Source: Strigamia acuminata (Eukaryota > Arthropoda > Chilopoda > Geophilomorpha > Linotaeniidae). Taken from it: a stretch of 64,000 bases of DNA. Positions 20,795 through 31,437 of the stretch are shown one piece after another. A program made the translations under genes and the position numbers. The notes under the pieces are model-generated. The model saw only the letters and a program-made list of their open reading frames with translations. It had not been told where the DNA came from and searched no databases. Location: NCBI GenBank assembly GCA_949358305.1, contig OX442317.1:3228186-3292185 (forward strand), written 5' to 3'. Every line of letters begins with the position of its first letter. Position 1 is the stretch's first letter.

Positions 20795-23700
20795 TAACTT
20801 CGAAAACGATGGACCTTACTCTGGTGGAAAAACAAATTAAAGAAATGGAAAAATTGTTGGAATTCTTCGAGGAAGCTGCCAACGAGGAAGTCACAACTCC
20901 AACCAAAAAACGGAAATTCGAAATTAGAGACGAAGACGGTATAGCCAACGCTTTCATGACTTTGCCGCTTGACCAAGGGGCCAATCCTCTTAAAAAGCGA
21001 ATACTTCGTTGCAACCTATCAACAGAAGCGAAGAGCGTACTGGCTAAAATACCAGTCTCTTTCGGCAAAAAGGTGTTAATGGGACTACTCGACTCGGGAG
21101 CGGATCAGTCGTTTATCTCCACCGACTTATTCGAATCACTCGAAGAAAAAATACAGAAAAAATTACGGGGAATGAACGAGAACATTCGAGTTCTTACAGC
21201 AGCGGGAGAAGTTAGAGCAGTGGGGACGTTATCAACCGATTTTGTATGGGAAGGAGGCACGATTAAGCATTTCTTCATCGTGTTACCAACCCGAGACACA
21301 ATCCTGCTGATAGGAATGGATTTGATGGAACGGATGAACATCCAGCCCAACCCAGTCACACGTTCGTGGAATTACATCGACAACCACGAGGACCCACGAC
21401 TACCCATAATACCTCCGGAACTCCTAGACAAAGCTAAGGACGACGAGGAATGGGGAGGAGGCGAAATTAAGAAGTTCATCCAAGACTATAATTTTAAGTC
21501 GTTTAATACTATCCTCCAAGAGGAGAATTTAATACATAATCTGGCCATGGACGCCAATCTTGGAGAAGAACAAACGAAACTCCTCGAGGAAATGCTCAAG
21601 AAGCACTCGAAGAACTTAAATAAAGATCCAGGAAAGACTAGTTACGTAATGCACGAGATCGAATTGGTTACGGGAAAACCGGTGCGAGTACCTTTTAAAA
21701 CTATGAATCCCCAAAAGAGACATATCGTAAGAACGATGTGCAACGAGTTGCTCGAAAAAGGGATCGTGTCGCACGCCATCGGAGAATATGGAATGAGGAT
21801 TGTCCTCGTCATGCGACCAGGCTCCGAACCGCGCCTCTGCATCGATTATAGACCTTTAAACGCCATAACCGTCATCGACCCCATCCAAATGCCGTCAATA
21901 GAAGCGATTCTACGGGAGCTCGCCCCATTTAACTGGGTCACGACCATGGACTTGTCCAAGGGTTACTGGCAGGTTGAATTGCGGGAAGAGGATAAAGAGA
22001 AAACAGCTTTTTGGGCACCACAGGGTCGACTGATGTTTAATGTAATGCCCTTCGGGTTAGTAAACGCACCCGCCACCTTTCAAAAACTAATAGAAAAAGT
22101 TCTCGGCGATGCCTTACACAAATACGCATGGGCTTACCTCGATGATATAGTCATAGTCTCCCAAACTTTTGAAGACCACCTGATACACGTGAATGACGTC
22201 ATGGAGCGACTCACAAAAGCCGGTCTAAACATTCATCCAGGGAAAAGTAAATTTTGCCGCAAAGAATTGGCATTCCTGGGTTACACAGTCGGAACAGGTG
22301 GCCTATCCATCGACCCGAAAAAGACCCAGGCGATTAGCCAGTTCCCCGCCCCGGAAGATGTAAAAGGAGTCCAACGTTTCATGGGCATGGTGAATTTCTT
22401 CAATCGATTGCTCCCAAATTTGGCAGACGTCGCGGCACCCATCACAGATCTGTTACGCAACGATAAAGATTTCGAGTGGACTGACCACTGCGAAACATCG
22501 TTTAACAAGATAAAACAAATGCTGATCGATGTAAAACGAATTCCCCTACCAGATCTTAATCGAGAATTCACTCTTCACACCGACGCCAGTCGAATTGGCC
22601 TAGGTGCTGCGTTGCTTCAAAAGCATGACATCGACGGAGTAGTGTTAGAGGTCCCGACGATGTTCATCAGCCGGAAATTACAAGCAGCCGAAAAGAATTA
22701 TAATGCGACAGAGTTAGAATGTCTAGCCGTCGTCTGGGCAATCCGAAAATTCAGACCATACCTGGAATTTACCAAGTTCAACGTACAAACTGACCACGAA
22801 GCACTAAAGTGGTTAATGGCGTTGAAGGAACCGTCCGGAAGAATGGCTCGCTGGCAGCTAGAATTAATGGCTTGTGACTTAATCATTGAATACCGACCCG
22901 GAAAATTCAACGTCGTGGCAGACGCCCTCTCACGAGCCCCAGCTTCAGACCCCGAAGACGAGACCGACTGCGGAGAGGACGACTCACGCCTCTTCTACTG
23001 TCCGAACCCCGTCCGAAAATGGGAATTTAAAAAGCTAAACGAATTACCCAAGGAGAAACTCGAGTCAGGAGACCAAAATTATTACAATTATTGGCTCCGA
23101 GCATACCAGTCTGTCAAGGACGCTCACCCAAATTACGAGCTAACGATAGAACCTCGAATCTCCGACAAGTACGTTCGAGCATTCGTCGCCCACGTAAGCA
23201 AGGGGACGAATAGTAAGCCGCCCACCAGGGACGAATTAATAGCCGCCCAGATGACAGACGACTTCTGTAAAACTTATCGAAACTTCATCACAGATAAAAA
23301 ATTTCCCGACGAGAATTTCGACGAAATCCAACGCGAAGAATTCGAAACAGAAGCCTCCACGTACTTAATCGAGGATGGACTTCTACTAAAACACCACCCG
23401 AATTTCCGCGATGATCTGACGGAGACGGGAACTTCGATGAAAGTCGTTATACCCAGGAGTCTGCTGACAAGGTTTCTGTGGATGGTCCACGGACACCCGC
23501 TCGCCGGACATTCTGGAGTGGCCAGAACGATCTACCGAGCAAATCAACTTTATTTCTGGCCAAAAATGACCCGAGATATCGTTCGTTTTATTCATCACTG
23601 CCCCAGATGCCAAGCGTGCAAGCCGAGGACGCCCAAGAACTACGAGAGAATCTCACTTGGCCCTTTCGCACCCTTCGATTGCTGGAGCGTGGATTTAATG

Positions 23701-24855
23701 GGCCCAAAGCCCACGTCATCCAATAAAAACAAATATATATTAGTGATCATGGATGTCGCGACTGGATGGCCCGAACTCTTTCCAATGGAGAGACCAACTA
23801 AGCAAAAAATCATTCGATGTTTGTACGAAGTGGCGCTTCATTTCGGATTCCCTCGAAAATTAATCTCCGATAATGGACCACAATTCGCGTCAAATTTGTA
23901 TAAAGACTTCTGTAAAAAATTCGACATCGAGACATCATATACATCAACCTATAATCCACGGGCCAATCCCGTCGAAAGGTTAAATCGCGATATAAAATAT
24001 GCACTAGCAATTTTCACCGATGTTCACTCCAGCTGGGACGAATATCTTCGTGAAATTGCCTTCAGCATCCGCACAACGATCTCAAGGAACCGCAAATTTT
24101 CTCCCGCGTTTCTAAACTTCGCTCGGGAACTCAGAGTACCCTGGGACCCACGAATACCGGAGGAAATACTGGAAATTGATCCTGAGAAGCCTCATATTTA
24201 TGTCGACAGACTGGAGCAAATAATTTCGGCCACTTATCAGCACATGATGTCACACATATTCGACATGAGAGATCGTATTAGCATTGCTGGAAAGGATCGG
24301 CCCTTCTGCAATTTTAAAGTCAATGACCTCGTCTGGAAAGACACACATATTCAGTCCAGCGCCGATAAGGGGGTCCACGCAGGCTTAGCAGACAAACGCG
24401 ACGGCCCGTACGTCATACTCGAAGCCCACGGCGGAAACGCTTTCAAGCTAAAAAGATTGGCAGACAACGTTAATTTTAGATCGATCCACGCCCGAGAATT
24501 AACTCCATACTTACCTGAGTTTCCTCAAGAGGCTTGGACGGAATATCAGACGAAACCAGCGCAAAATCCAATTATTCGCGACATGTTTTTAGATGAACAA
24601 ACTGGCCCAACCAATTTAGTTCAAGATGAGTCACACGAAGCGGCCGACGCCCCGGATGAGATTTCGGAGAGGGAGGAAATAGTCGAAGAATCTCCTAAAA
24701 AAGGAAAGCAATCAAACGAAAATAAGACTACAAGAATCCTCAAACCTGATAAAATATACGGTATGCGTCGACACAAGCCAAACCCGTTCATAAAAGACGG
24801 GAAACTCGTCGGAAAACAAAAAGCGACTCCGGCCATTGTCTCAAACAATCGATAA
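20773..24855 (+). CDS. pol: Pol polyprotein (protease, RT, RNase H, integrase)
   Basis: About 1,360 codons in the -1 frame relative to gag. There is no suitable ATG at the start, so it is expressed as a Gag-Pol fusion. Aspartic protease: LLDSGADQSFIS at about residue 105. Reverse transcriptase: LCIDYRPLN, TTMDLSKGYWQ, MPFGLVNAPATFQ and the YLDD active site at 22135-22146. RNase H: LHTDASRIGLGAALL and TDHEALKWLM. Integrase: HHCC finger (HPLAGHSG ... HHCPRCQAC), DDE residues in CWSVDLMGP, ISDNGPQF and PVERLNRD, then a C-terminal GPY/F module (RDGPYVIL). No chromodomain seen. The acidic and basic tail after residue ~1,280 is unassigned. Confidence 0.95.
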   Translation: MIPHPLAITSKTMDLTLVEKQIKEMEKLLEFFEEAANEEVTTPTKKRKFEIRDEDGIANAFMTLPLDQGANPLKKRILRCNLSTEAKSVLAKIPVSFGKKVLMGLLDSGADQSFISTDLFESLEEKIQKKLRGMNENIRVLTAAGEVRAVGTLSTDFVWEGGTIKHFFIVLPTRDTILLIGMDLMERMNIQPNPVTRSWNYIDNHEDPRLPIIPPELLDKAKDDEEWGGGEIKKFIQDYNFKSFNTILQEENLIHNLAMDANLGEEQTKLLEEMLKKHSKNLNKDPGKTSYVMHEIELVTGKPVRVPFKTMNPQKRHIVRTMCNELLEKGIVSHAIGEYGMRIVLVMRPGSEPRLCIDYRPLNAITVIDPIQMPSIEAILRELAPFNWVTTMDLSKGYWQVELREEDKEKTAFWAPQGRLMFNVMPFGLVNAPATFQKLIEKVLGDALHKYAWAYLDDIVIVSQTFEDHLIHVNDVMERLTKAGLNIHPGKSKFCRKELAFLGYTVGTGGLSIDPKKTQAISQFPAPEDVKGVQRFMGMVNFFNRLLPNLADVAAPITDLLRNDKDFEWTDHCETSFNKIKQMLIDVKRIPLPDLNREFTLHTDASRIGLGAALLQKHDIDGVVLEVPTMFISRKLQAAEKNYNATELECLAVVWAIRKFRPYLEFTKFNVQTDHEALKWLMALKEPSGRMARWQLELMACDLIIEYRPGKFNVVADALSRAPASDPEDETDCGEDDSRLFYCPNPVRKWEFKKLNELPKEKLESGDQNYYNYWLRAYQSVKDAHPNYELTIEPRISDKYVRAFVAHVSKGTNSKPPTRDELIAAQMTDDFCKTYRNFITDKKFPDENFDEIQREEFETEASTYLIEDGLLLKHHPNFRDDLTETGTSMKVVIPRSLLTRFLWMVHGHPLAGHSGVARTIYRANQLYFWPKMTRDIVRFIHHCPRCQACKPRTPKNYERISLGPFAPFDCWSVDLMGPKPTSSNKNKYILVIMDVATGWPELFPMERPTKQKIIRCLYEVALHFGFPRKLISDNGPQFASNLYKDFCKKFDIETSYTSTYNPRANPVERLNRDIKYALAIFTDVHSSWDEYLREIAFSIRTTISRNRKFSPAFLNFARELRVPWDPRIPEEILEIDPEKPHIYVDRLEQIISATYQHMMSHIFDMRDRISIAGKDRPFCNFKVNDLVWKDTHIQSSADKGVHAGLADKRDGPYVILEAHGGNAFKLKRLADNVNFRSIHARELTPYLPEFPQEAWTEYQTKPAQNPIIRDMFLDEQTGPTNLVQDESHEAADAPDEISEREEIVEESPKKGKQSNENKTTRILKPDKIYGMRRHKPNPFIKDGKLVGKQKATPAIVSNNR

Positions 24856-24862
24856 AAACAAC

Positions 24863-25040
24863 CACAGGGGGGACACCTGTTACGTCCCACAATGCGTCTT
24901 AATTGGCCAAACCAATCAAAGATGACATGAGACTAATAGTTAACCTCTAACCCGACCCACATTTATCACTGTCATCTCCGACTAAGCGACGATCACCTCG
25001 AGGCAGCCGTAAATCAAAGTATCAAATTAATTTCCGAAAA
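24863..25040 (+). other. Pol-ORF3 spacer with PPT/LTR-start-like relic
   Basis: aggggggacacctgttacgt at 24866-24885 has the look of a polypurine tract followed by a TGTTACG-type LTR start, although the real 3' LTR lies 3.5 kb further on. It may mark the old end of an ancestor before ORF3 was added. The rest is untranslated leader for ORF3. Confidence 0.45.
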
Positions 25041-26555
25041 ATGAAAAGAAATGATTGGAAGAAAGAAATTGAACGGGCCGTAAACAACGCTTCCGAGGAT
25101 GACGATGAAGATCAAGTGGATTTGTTACAAATCATTGTAAACAACGAAGAGGGAAATTGGGACGAACCCAATGAACCCGATGTCCAACCCGACGTAAGTA
25201 AAAAAATAGAAAAAATTCAAGTATCGATAATCAAAAATACGAAATAAGTTCGTGGACTGACCACAAACGAAAAAATAATTTAACTTTAAGTGACAAATTA
25301 TCAAAATTAATCAAATACCGAAAGAAAAATTAACTTCAAAACACGTGGTCGAAAAGCACATGGCCGACCATGACGCCATCTTGTGTTAGACGAAAGAATC
25401 TCTACAAAAATATGACAAATTAATCAACGATCCTAATATATTTATTAATATTCTAATATTTAGGACGGATATCGCACTACGTGGGGGCAAATCGACCCGA
25501 AAAGAGTTTCCGCAGGCAGCTTATGGCGCGAAGTAATCCCCATACTGTTCCGACAAGCGCTCGAAGAAGCGGTCGACTTTGAACCATGGAAAATTCGCCT
25601 TTTATTGTCCCGTGCGATCAGCCGCTACTGGTCCAGCCAGCAAACGTTGATCCACTACATGCCGCGCCAATATCAAGCAGCTTTACGGGCAGTTATCTCG
25701 AGAAATATGGACCCGCCAGCGCCAATCCCGAATCCACTAATCCGAGCCGCCTTTCCTGACGACCAGCGAGGATGGGACGTTTACGAACAATGGCGCGACG
25801 CCGAAACAGATGAAGAAAAACACCAGATCCATATGGCATATTACGAAGAAGTAAGGCGGACCGCACATGACGAGGTTTTCAATTATCTACAGCCGGACGG
25901 TTACTCGACCGAGGAAATCAGGTTTTGGCTCCTTCAGATCCGCGAAGACCGGCCCGACCGCCCAGATTGGAGACCGAGACACGGTTTCATCACCTCGCAA
26001 CGAGCAATGCATCAATTGCATTTTTTGGGCTTCTTTGGTCGCAAACGCCAGAAAGCCGAGAAACGTCTCTCCAGCGAGCACGACGAAGCAGGCTGCTCAG
26101 CGAAGAAACAATGCCTGGACAAGCCAAGCACTTCCAGCAGCGCGCAGAATAAGAAACCCGCGACAGAGAAACGCCTGGCCAAACCAAGCGCTCTCTCTCG
26201 CCTGGGAAAGACGGAGGCCCCACAAACATCGCGATTTCAATCCAGGGACGCCCCGTCAACCAGCCGAAGAAGAGAAAATGTGCGCGAACGCCCCGACCGT
26301 CGAGAGGATCAACGCAGACGCGATAGGAACCAAGAAAATTGGGACGATTATCGTAGAAATTACTTCCGACGGCGGGAAGAAAACAAGGAATCCTGGAATA
26401 GACATCGAGAGGAGTTCCTACGCGAACGTGATGAGAAAGCCCGACGTGAACGAGAGAACCTCCGGTTACAGGACGAACGAAGAAGGAGAGGATCGGAGAG
26501 TCGCGCACGATTCATGGAAAGCGTATCGCGAAGAGGAATTACGACAGCGAGATAG
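25041..26555 (+). CDS. ORF3 (env position), spliced, first part
   Basis: Exon 1 runs from the ATG at 25041 to 25193 (51 codons, acidic: ASEDDDEDQVDLLQIIV). It ends at a perfect donor GAC|GTAAGT. A 270-nt intron ends at atatttag|GAC (25463), and exon 2 continues in the same phase from 25464 to a stop at 26553-26555, 364 codons. The product is hydrophilic, with no signal peptide or membrane anchor, so it is not a recognisable envelope protein. Exon 2 has a globular N-terminal part (WREVIPILFRQALEEAV) and a Ser/Lys linker. It then has Arg/Glu-rich helical repeats (ENWDDYRRNYFRRREE, ESWNRHREEFLRERDE). The next repeat of that pattern is in the +1 frame, so the protein seems to continue in the following feature. 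Function unknown. Confidence 0.7.
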
Positions 26556-28155
26556 GAGACGCTGTGAAGTCATCAAATCGATTTGGGACAGTCCCGAACC
26601 GATGAAGATTGACGACGAAGTGATTATCGACGAGGTCCCCGAGCAGAAGAAGATGTATACTCAGGCGGATCTCCTCGCGGTGGTTATGAAATACCAACAA
26701 ATGCAGCCGAAACCAGTCTACCGCCCGACTCCCTCGACCGCCTCGAGTCTAGAGACGGCGCCAAGTGCTTTCATCAAGCCGGAACTCTCACAGACGAGAA
26801 GCGTAACATCCAGCGTCAGCCTCCCAAGCGCCTTTCGCAAGAAAGTGATAATCGGCGCACCGACACTGAGTTCTGAAGAACAACTCAGACATCGAGAAGC
26901 TCGCTTTGGACCGACCAAAGTCGAACCTCTCCCAACTATCCCCGAAGCCTCAACTTCAACGAGAACTCCAATCGTTTGGGACAAGCCCGAACCGGAAAAA
27001 TCAAGACGTCTGGTCAGATCTGTGCCTCAGCCAATGACATCCACGGGACCCAATCCGATGTTGCCAGCCCCAGCAGTCATCCAAGCCTCGACTCCAATCA
27101 ACCCTTCGGAGGTAACGTTGCAACAGTTTCTGGAGGTAACGACCGTGGAGCAAGCTAGAGCGCTTTTGTGCGAGATGGACTCCTACCAACAAAACGTGAT
27201 CCAAAACGTCATCACGAACCTTCAGCGGATCTCAATTGAATATACGCAGAACAAAAATCGGGATCATCCAAATTGGAATACGAGGATCGTGGTTGCCATT
27301 ACCGACTTGATGTCGATTTTGCTGGCCGCCGCCACCTTCCGAAACGCACGTGTTGCTGTAGCAGCCTGGATCGTGGTGGCCCACGAGGGTTTCCAAGTTC
27401 CGCCGGCTCTCGTAGACAGCTGGACACGTCTGGTGCCCTCTGCGGCAGTAATTCGAGCCCAAATGGTGGCCCAGGACCCGGATCCAGAGGCCTCCTACCA
27501 GAACGTTCGAGCGATAATTCAACGCTCGCTCCCGTCACCTTCGGCGGCCACGCCAACCGCAGAGACTCCGGTTCCCAGGGATCCGACGCCTCCTCCTCCG
27601 CCTCCGCCGAGGGAGAAGGGACCCTCCGAGCCACTGGCCGAACCAGTCCCGCTCAAGAAGAAGGAACCCAAGAAAAAGATGCTCCTCCCAAAGTCGAGCA
27701 AGAAGGTTCCAAAGACGACAGAGCCTCAAATCGCCGCCAGACTCAGGATGTACTTCCCAGGGTTGTCCTTTACGAAGGACACGGAGGCAAAACTACTCCA
27801 GTCTCCAGATCGTGGCTATTCTCTTTACGTCTGGATGAAGGACGCTATCGAAGCCGGAGCCGGAGGCGAGCGCTTCATCCAACATCAACGACTACTCCGA
27901 GCCCATCGCGCACCAACCAGCATCGCCGAGGCCCAAAGAATCCACCACACCAATCAAGGTATGTCGGCCTTCCTGCCACCAATTTGGGCCCACGAACGAA
28001 CGGGAAATCCGCTGGAAGCGCCGGGACACCTACGTTTCTACTTGAATGAGAGCGAAGACCCCTCGGACTACTCTTCAAGACTGACCACATCTCCCAACCT
28101 GGACGAACCAAGTTCGGAAGATAAGCCGAGTTATGCCGATAACTTGAAGAAATAA
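26460..28155 (+). CDS. ORF3 continuation in +1 frame
   Basis: From about 26,460-26,510 the plausible reading frame moves to +1. DSWKAYREEELRQRDRRR repeats the pattern of the two preceding helical repeats, and the frame then stays open to 28155. The frame is formally open from 25867, but the part before ~26,460 is a shadow of the first ORF3 frame. Visible are a Pro/Ser-rich stretch, a helical segment (VVAITDLMSILLAAATF, VAVAAWIVVAHEGFQV), a PPPPPPP run and basic KKKEPKKKM. No known domain recognised. A +1 shift, alternative splicing or a single indel would join it to the upstream part; the sequence alone cannot decide. Confidence 0.6.
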
Positions 28156-28354
28156 GTAATTAGAAATCGTGACGAGAAGACTGTCTTCTCCAAACTAGGA
28201 AATTATTATTATTTGTTTGCGTATCAATTATTTAAGAATGTAAAATATTTTATGCACCATTCATCATCATTTAAATAAAAAGATTATTTTATGATTAGAT
28301 ATTGTTCCTCCTTTTATTTAAGGGACCCCGATGATTTATTCTCGGGGAGGGACG
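28156..28354 (+). other. 3' untranslated region and polypurine tract
   Basis: Short AT-rich leader to the 3' LTR. The polypurine tract ggggaggga is at 28344-28352, just upstream of the LTR, where plus-strand synthesis would start. Confidence 0.75.
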
Positions 28355-28985
28355 TGTGGTGATTCGGCATCACCTGAAGAAGTAATTAGCGGTGATTATT
28401 GTGTTACTAATACTCGCCACTAGAGCGCGCTAGAAATACCGACTAGACTGACTAGTCTCGTGTTTCTGCGAACCTGCATAATCGGAAGGATTTGCATATG
28501 ACGTCATTTCCGGTTAGTATATAACGCCGATACTTGACCGGAAACGACACTACAGTTACCACATTTCAGCAAGAGCACCATTTACCTCACCTTTCAGGCC
28601 GTTTCACGGATTGATCGAGGACCGGTGCCCGCTGACCATTTCAACTGTACAACAGCCACATTTATTTAGCGTAGCCAATCTACGCTAGAATAAATATTCG
28701 AACGATATTCGTTTAATTCGCACGAGAAAGCGAATTCTCGCGTGTTCATAATAACACGTGGAAATACCCTAGACAACAAACATAGACCACGCGTAGGACT
28801 AAACAATTGGATCCGCCATTGTTTAGCGGCAACTCGTATTCGCAGCCGAATCCGAGGACCAACACAGGAAACATCTTGACTTATATTTGTATTAGTAAGC
28901 GTGTTTTAATAAAGCAGTATTTGAAATATATTGTATTCCCGAGTGTATTATTTATTATCTTTAACCACAAAGTCGAATCACGACA
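28355..28985 (+). repeat. 3' LTR
   Basis: 631 bp, matching the 5' LTR base for base by eye, followed by the target duplication aaga. Confidence 0.93.
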
Positions 28986-30090
28986 AAGAATAAATAACAC
29001 ATATCCATCTACGGATATCCAGTGGTGACATGCACACCCAAAACACAAAGTTGTCCATCCGTGCTGAGAACAGTAAACAGAATAATGCGTAGAAGACTAA
29101 ACACAACAACACAGATGAAACACGCATTCGCAGTAACAGGCATACACATCTATTACGCTAATTCTGAAACGCATAACATTAACACAAATGGCGAAAGAAT
29201 TCACAGCAAAAACCAATACAAATCAATTCCCACACTTCACGTGTGTTTTCCTCTCGAAATTTGGGTCTAAAAACGTCCAAAAACATGCAAAACGTTCAAA
29301 AATGCCTCGCACGAGTCCAAATGATACAAACCGTCGTCTGGGCGCATTCTGTGCTGCACGGCACGTCCTTTGCGAACGTTTCGGCGACGTTCCTCGTTGT
29401 TCGCGAACGTCCGTGCGACGTTCCTCGTCGATTAGCGGTCGACGCCGCGAACGTGTCGGAAATGTGCGGCCCTGGCAATCGTACGATCGGCGTGCGCTCG
29501 AAAACATAAATTTGTGTTTAAAAATGTCAGCAATTACTAACCTTGCTTTTGATAAGTATGGCTGTTCTGCTAGGTAATGAGCACTGCTCATTTCTTGAGT
29601 CCTTGACCAGTTTCTTGCTGGATTCCTCTTTTCATGATAGACTGACTGGAGGCATCCATCTTGAATGACTTATTCCAGTGGCCAAATAATTCATGTGCTC
29701 AGCCATGATTGGAGGAATTTTTCCATCAGCCACTTATTGATAAGTCATGATTGGAGTGACTTATCAATAGGCCACTTATTGCAATTGAATTATCTTTTCA
29801 GTGATGTAAATTACATCATTTCCTGTGGCTGGTAAGATATTTCAGCCACATCAGCCGAATAATTGTTCACTTTGTATGGAGTTTGACCAAATGACTTACA
29901 TGAATTATTGATAATTCAGATTATGATAAGTCAAATTTGGATTTTAACTTTGAATGCACCTAGTGACATTTAAGTTTTACTCCGTAATTTAATTTGTGCG
30001 GTTAGAAATTAAGGAAAAATGATTAAGAGTACTTAAAGAAGTTAAATGAACGAAGTGCGTGGAATTCGCAGTAGACATTGAATGCTGTAT
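28986..30090. other. Intergenic, dispersed repeats
   Basis: 29330-29510 is locally GC-rich with short overlapping ORFs that I cannot assign. 29795-29962 is the reverse complement of words at 15370-15500 (ends in actttgaatgcacctagtg), so one dispersed element is present in both orientations. Inside 29560-29790 are short palindromes around cacttattgataagtca. Confidence 0.45.
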
Positions 30091-30099
30091 ATTTATTAG

Positions 30100-30290
30100 G
30101 TGGCGACTATTCATCGCGCGACTACTCATCGCGTACAGCTAATCGCGTGGACACATAATCGCTCAGACACATAATCGCTCGGACAGGTAATCGCGCGGAC
30201 AGCTAATCGCATGCAAGGTAATCGTGTGACCAACTCATCGGGGCGACAAATGGGCGGTTGTCAAGTAATCGCGCAATTCATCGCACTTTA
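30100..30290. repeat. Short ~16-bp iterated motif array
   Basis: The word taatcgcgcggaca and variants (tcatcgcgcga, taatcgctcagaca) recurs about ten times at roughly 16-bp spacing. It recalls the iterated subterminal motifs of the MITEs here, but I found no matching terminal repeats. Confidence 0.6.
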
Positions 30291-30394
30291 AAATTCTAAA
30301 TAATTTTGTGTTTTTAAGATGTTTTAGGTGTGTTGCAACGTCGAATTACGAGTCATTAAACACTTGAAATTGTGGCAGTTGCTGTTTATTATTC

Positions 30395-30760
30395 AAGTTT
30401 CCAAATTTTAAAAAGTGCCAAAAAAGTGCTGAATACATGTAAAATGAGCTAAAAAGTCGATTCCCGTTGGCAGAATTTGCATATCCGGCACCGTTGCAAA
30501 GATATAACACTTTCTCTTCAAAAAGTCAGTTTTTTTGCTTATATCTCTGCAACAGTGCCAGATATGCAAATTGTGCACACGGGAATCGATTTTTCAGCTC
30601 ATTTTATGTCTAATAAGCACGTTTATGGCACTTTTTCAATTTTTTGCCATTTCTCCATACATTAGCCTTTGTTTTTTTTCCAAATTTTAAAAAGTGCCAA
30701 AAACGTGCTAAATACTTGTAAAATGAGCTAAAAAGTCGATTCCCGTGTGTCTAAACTCGT
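30395..30760. repeat. Foldback copy of the satellite family
   Basis: Two inverted arms (aaaatgagctaaaaagtcga ... tatccggcaccgttgcaaag, and their reverse complement with atatctctgcaacagtgcca ... cagctcattttatg) flank a short spacer at about 30,510-30,540. A third arm begins near 30,680. Same family as the satellite at 32.3-39.5 kb. Confidence 0.75.
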
Positions 30761-30879
30761 GATTCATAAAATCGACTGTGGCGTGGAAACCAGCTGCTCG
30801 TCACCTTGGTCGATTGCAGGGAAAAGTAATGGTCTAATTGAATATTTAATTAGTGATTTTTAATGGATTTGTTTGGCAG

Positions 30880-31437
30880 GAGCAACTGCGTGGTGAAAAG
30901 TGAGAGCATGTGCGCGCTTCTACAGAAACACAGCGGGCAGTAGCTCATGTTTTTGTCGTCGGACGCAAAAAAAGGGCTGTTGAAAGCGTTCGTGTTGGCC
31001 GGATTGGTGGCGAAGGACAACGAGACGAAAGAACTCTATTGAAACAGGTGTTGAACCCGCCATAGCTTCTAAACCCATAACGTTTTAGGGTATAGGTACA
31101 TTTTTCTTTTTTGTTTGTTCACTTTATCTTTCTATTTTTTCTTTGCAAATTTCTTATTTTTTACACTAATAGTGATTTGTTCAATGGGGTAAGACGGATT
31201 ACACGTTTGTTTTCTTTTTTATTATAATTTATTTGAGGGTTAGAAATTATTTATTTATATTTTTTATATTTTGCAAATTATTTGGAATAATGTTTATTTA
31301 TATTTTGAATTTTTAGATTTTTAAACCATTGCAAGAGATGTTCAAGGGCTTGATTCGTCGTCGAGAGAATTTTGTGGCGGTCTATCAAGAGGAGATAGTC
31401 AAGAAGGAATTAACTCATTTGATGGATTGCTTGAATG
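30880..31437 (+). pseudogene. Exportin-4-like gene fragment (broken)
   Basis: Two exon-like blocks. 30880 to about 31040 reads SNCVVKSESMCALLQKHSG, stop, FLSSDAKKGLLKAFVLAGLV, then KDNETKELY and a stop where the family has Trp (TGG to TGA). 31317-31437 reads PLQEMFKGLIRRRENFVAVY and KKELTHLMDCLNG, ending at a GTAAGA donor. The order and wording resemble exportin-4 (nuclear export receptor), but I rely on memory of the family. Stops and missing flanks make it a dead fragment. The intron is retained, so it was copied from genomic DNA. Confidence 0.5.

Larger units (their letters stand above)
17207..28985 (+). mobile_element. Full-length Ty3/Gypsy LTR retrotransposon with third ORF
   Basis: An 11.8-kb element with two 631-bp LTRs (TG...CA) flanked by the 4-bp duplication aaga. 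It contains a PBS, gag, pol joined by a -1 frameshift signal, a spliced ORF in the env position, and a polypurine tract. Protease, RT, RNase H and integrase follow in the order that defines Ty3/Gypsy. I could see no difference between the LTRs and no stop in gag or pol, so the insertion is very young and possibly active. Alternatively the LTR could be 630 bp with a 5-bp aaaga duplication. Confidence 0.95.

Noticed and set aside
25867-26460. N-terminal 200 codons of the long +1-frame ORF in the retrotransposon
   Set aside because: Composition is that of a shadow of the first ORF3 frame, which carries the coherent helical repeats; only the part after about 26,460 looks coding.
25041-28155. ORF3 as a retroviral envelope gene
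   Set aside because: No signal peptide, no clear transmembrane anchor, no cleavage site or fusion peptide, and a highly charged composition.
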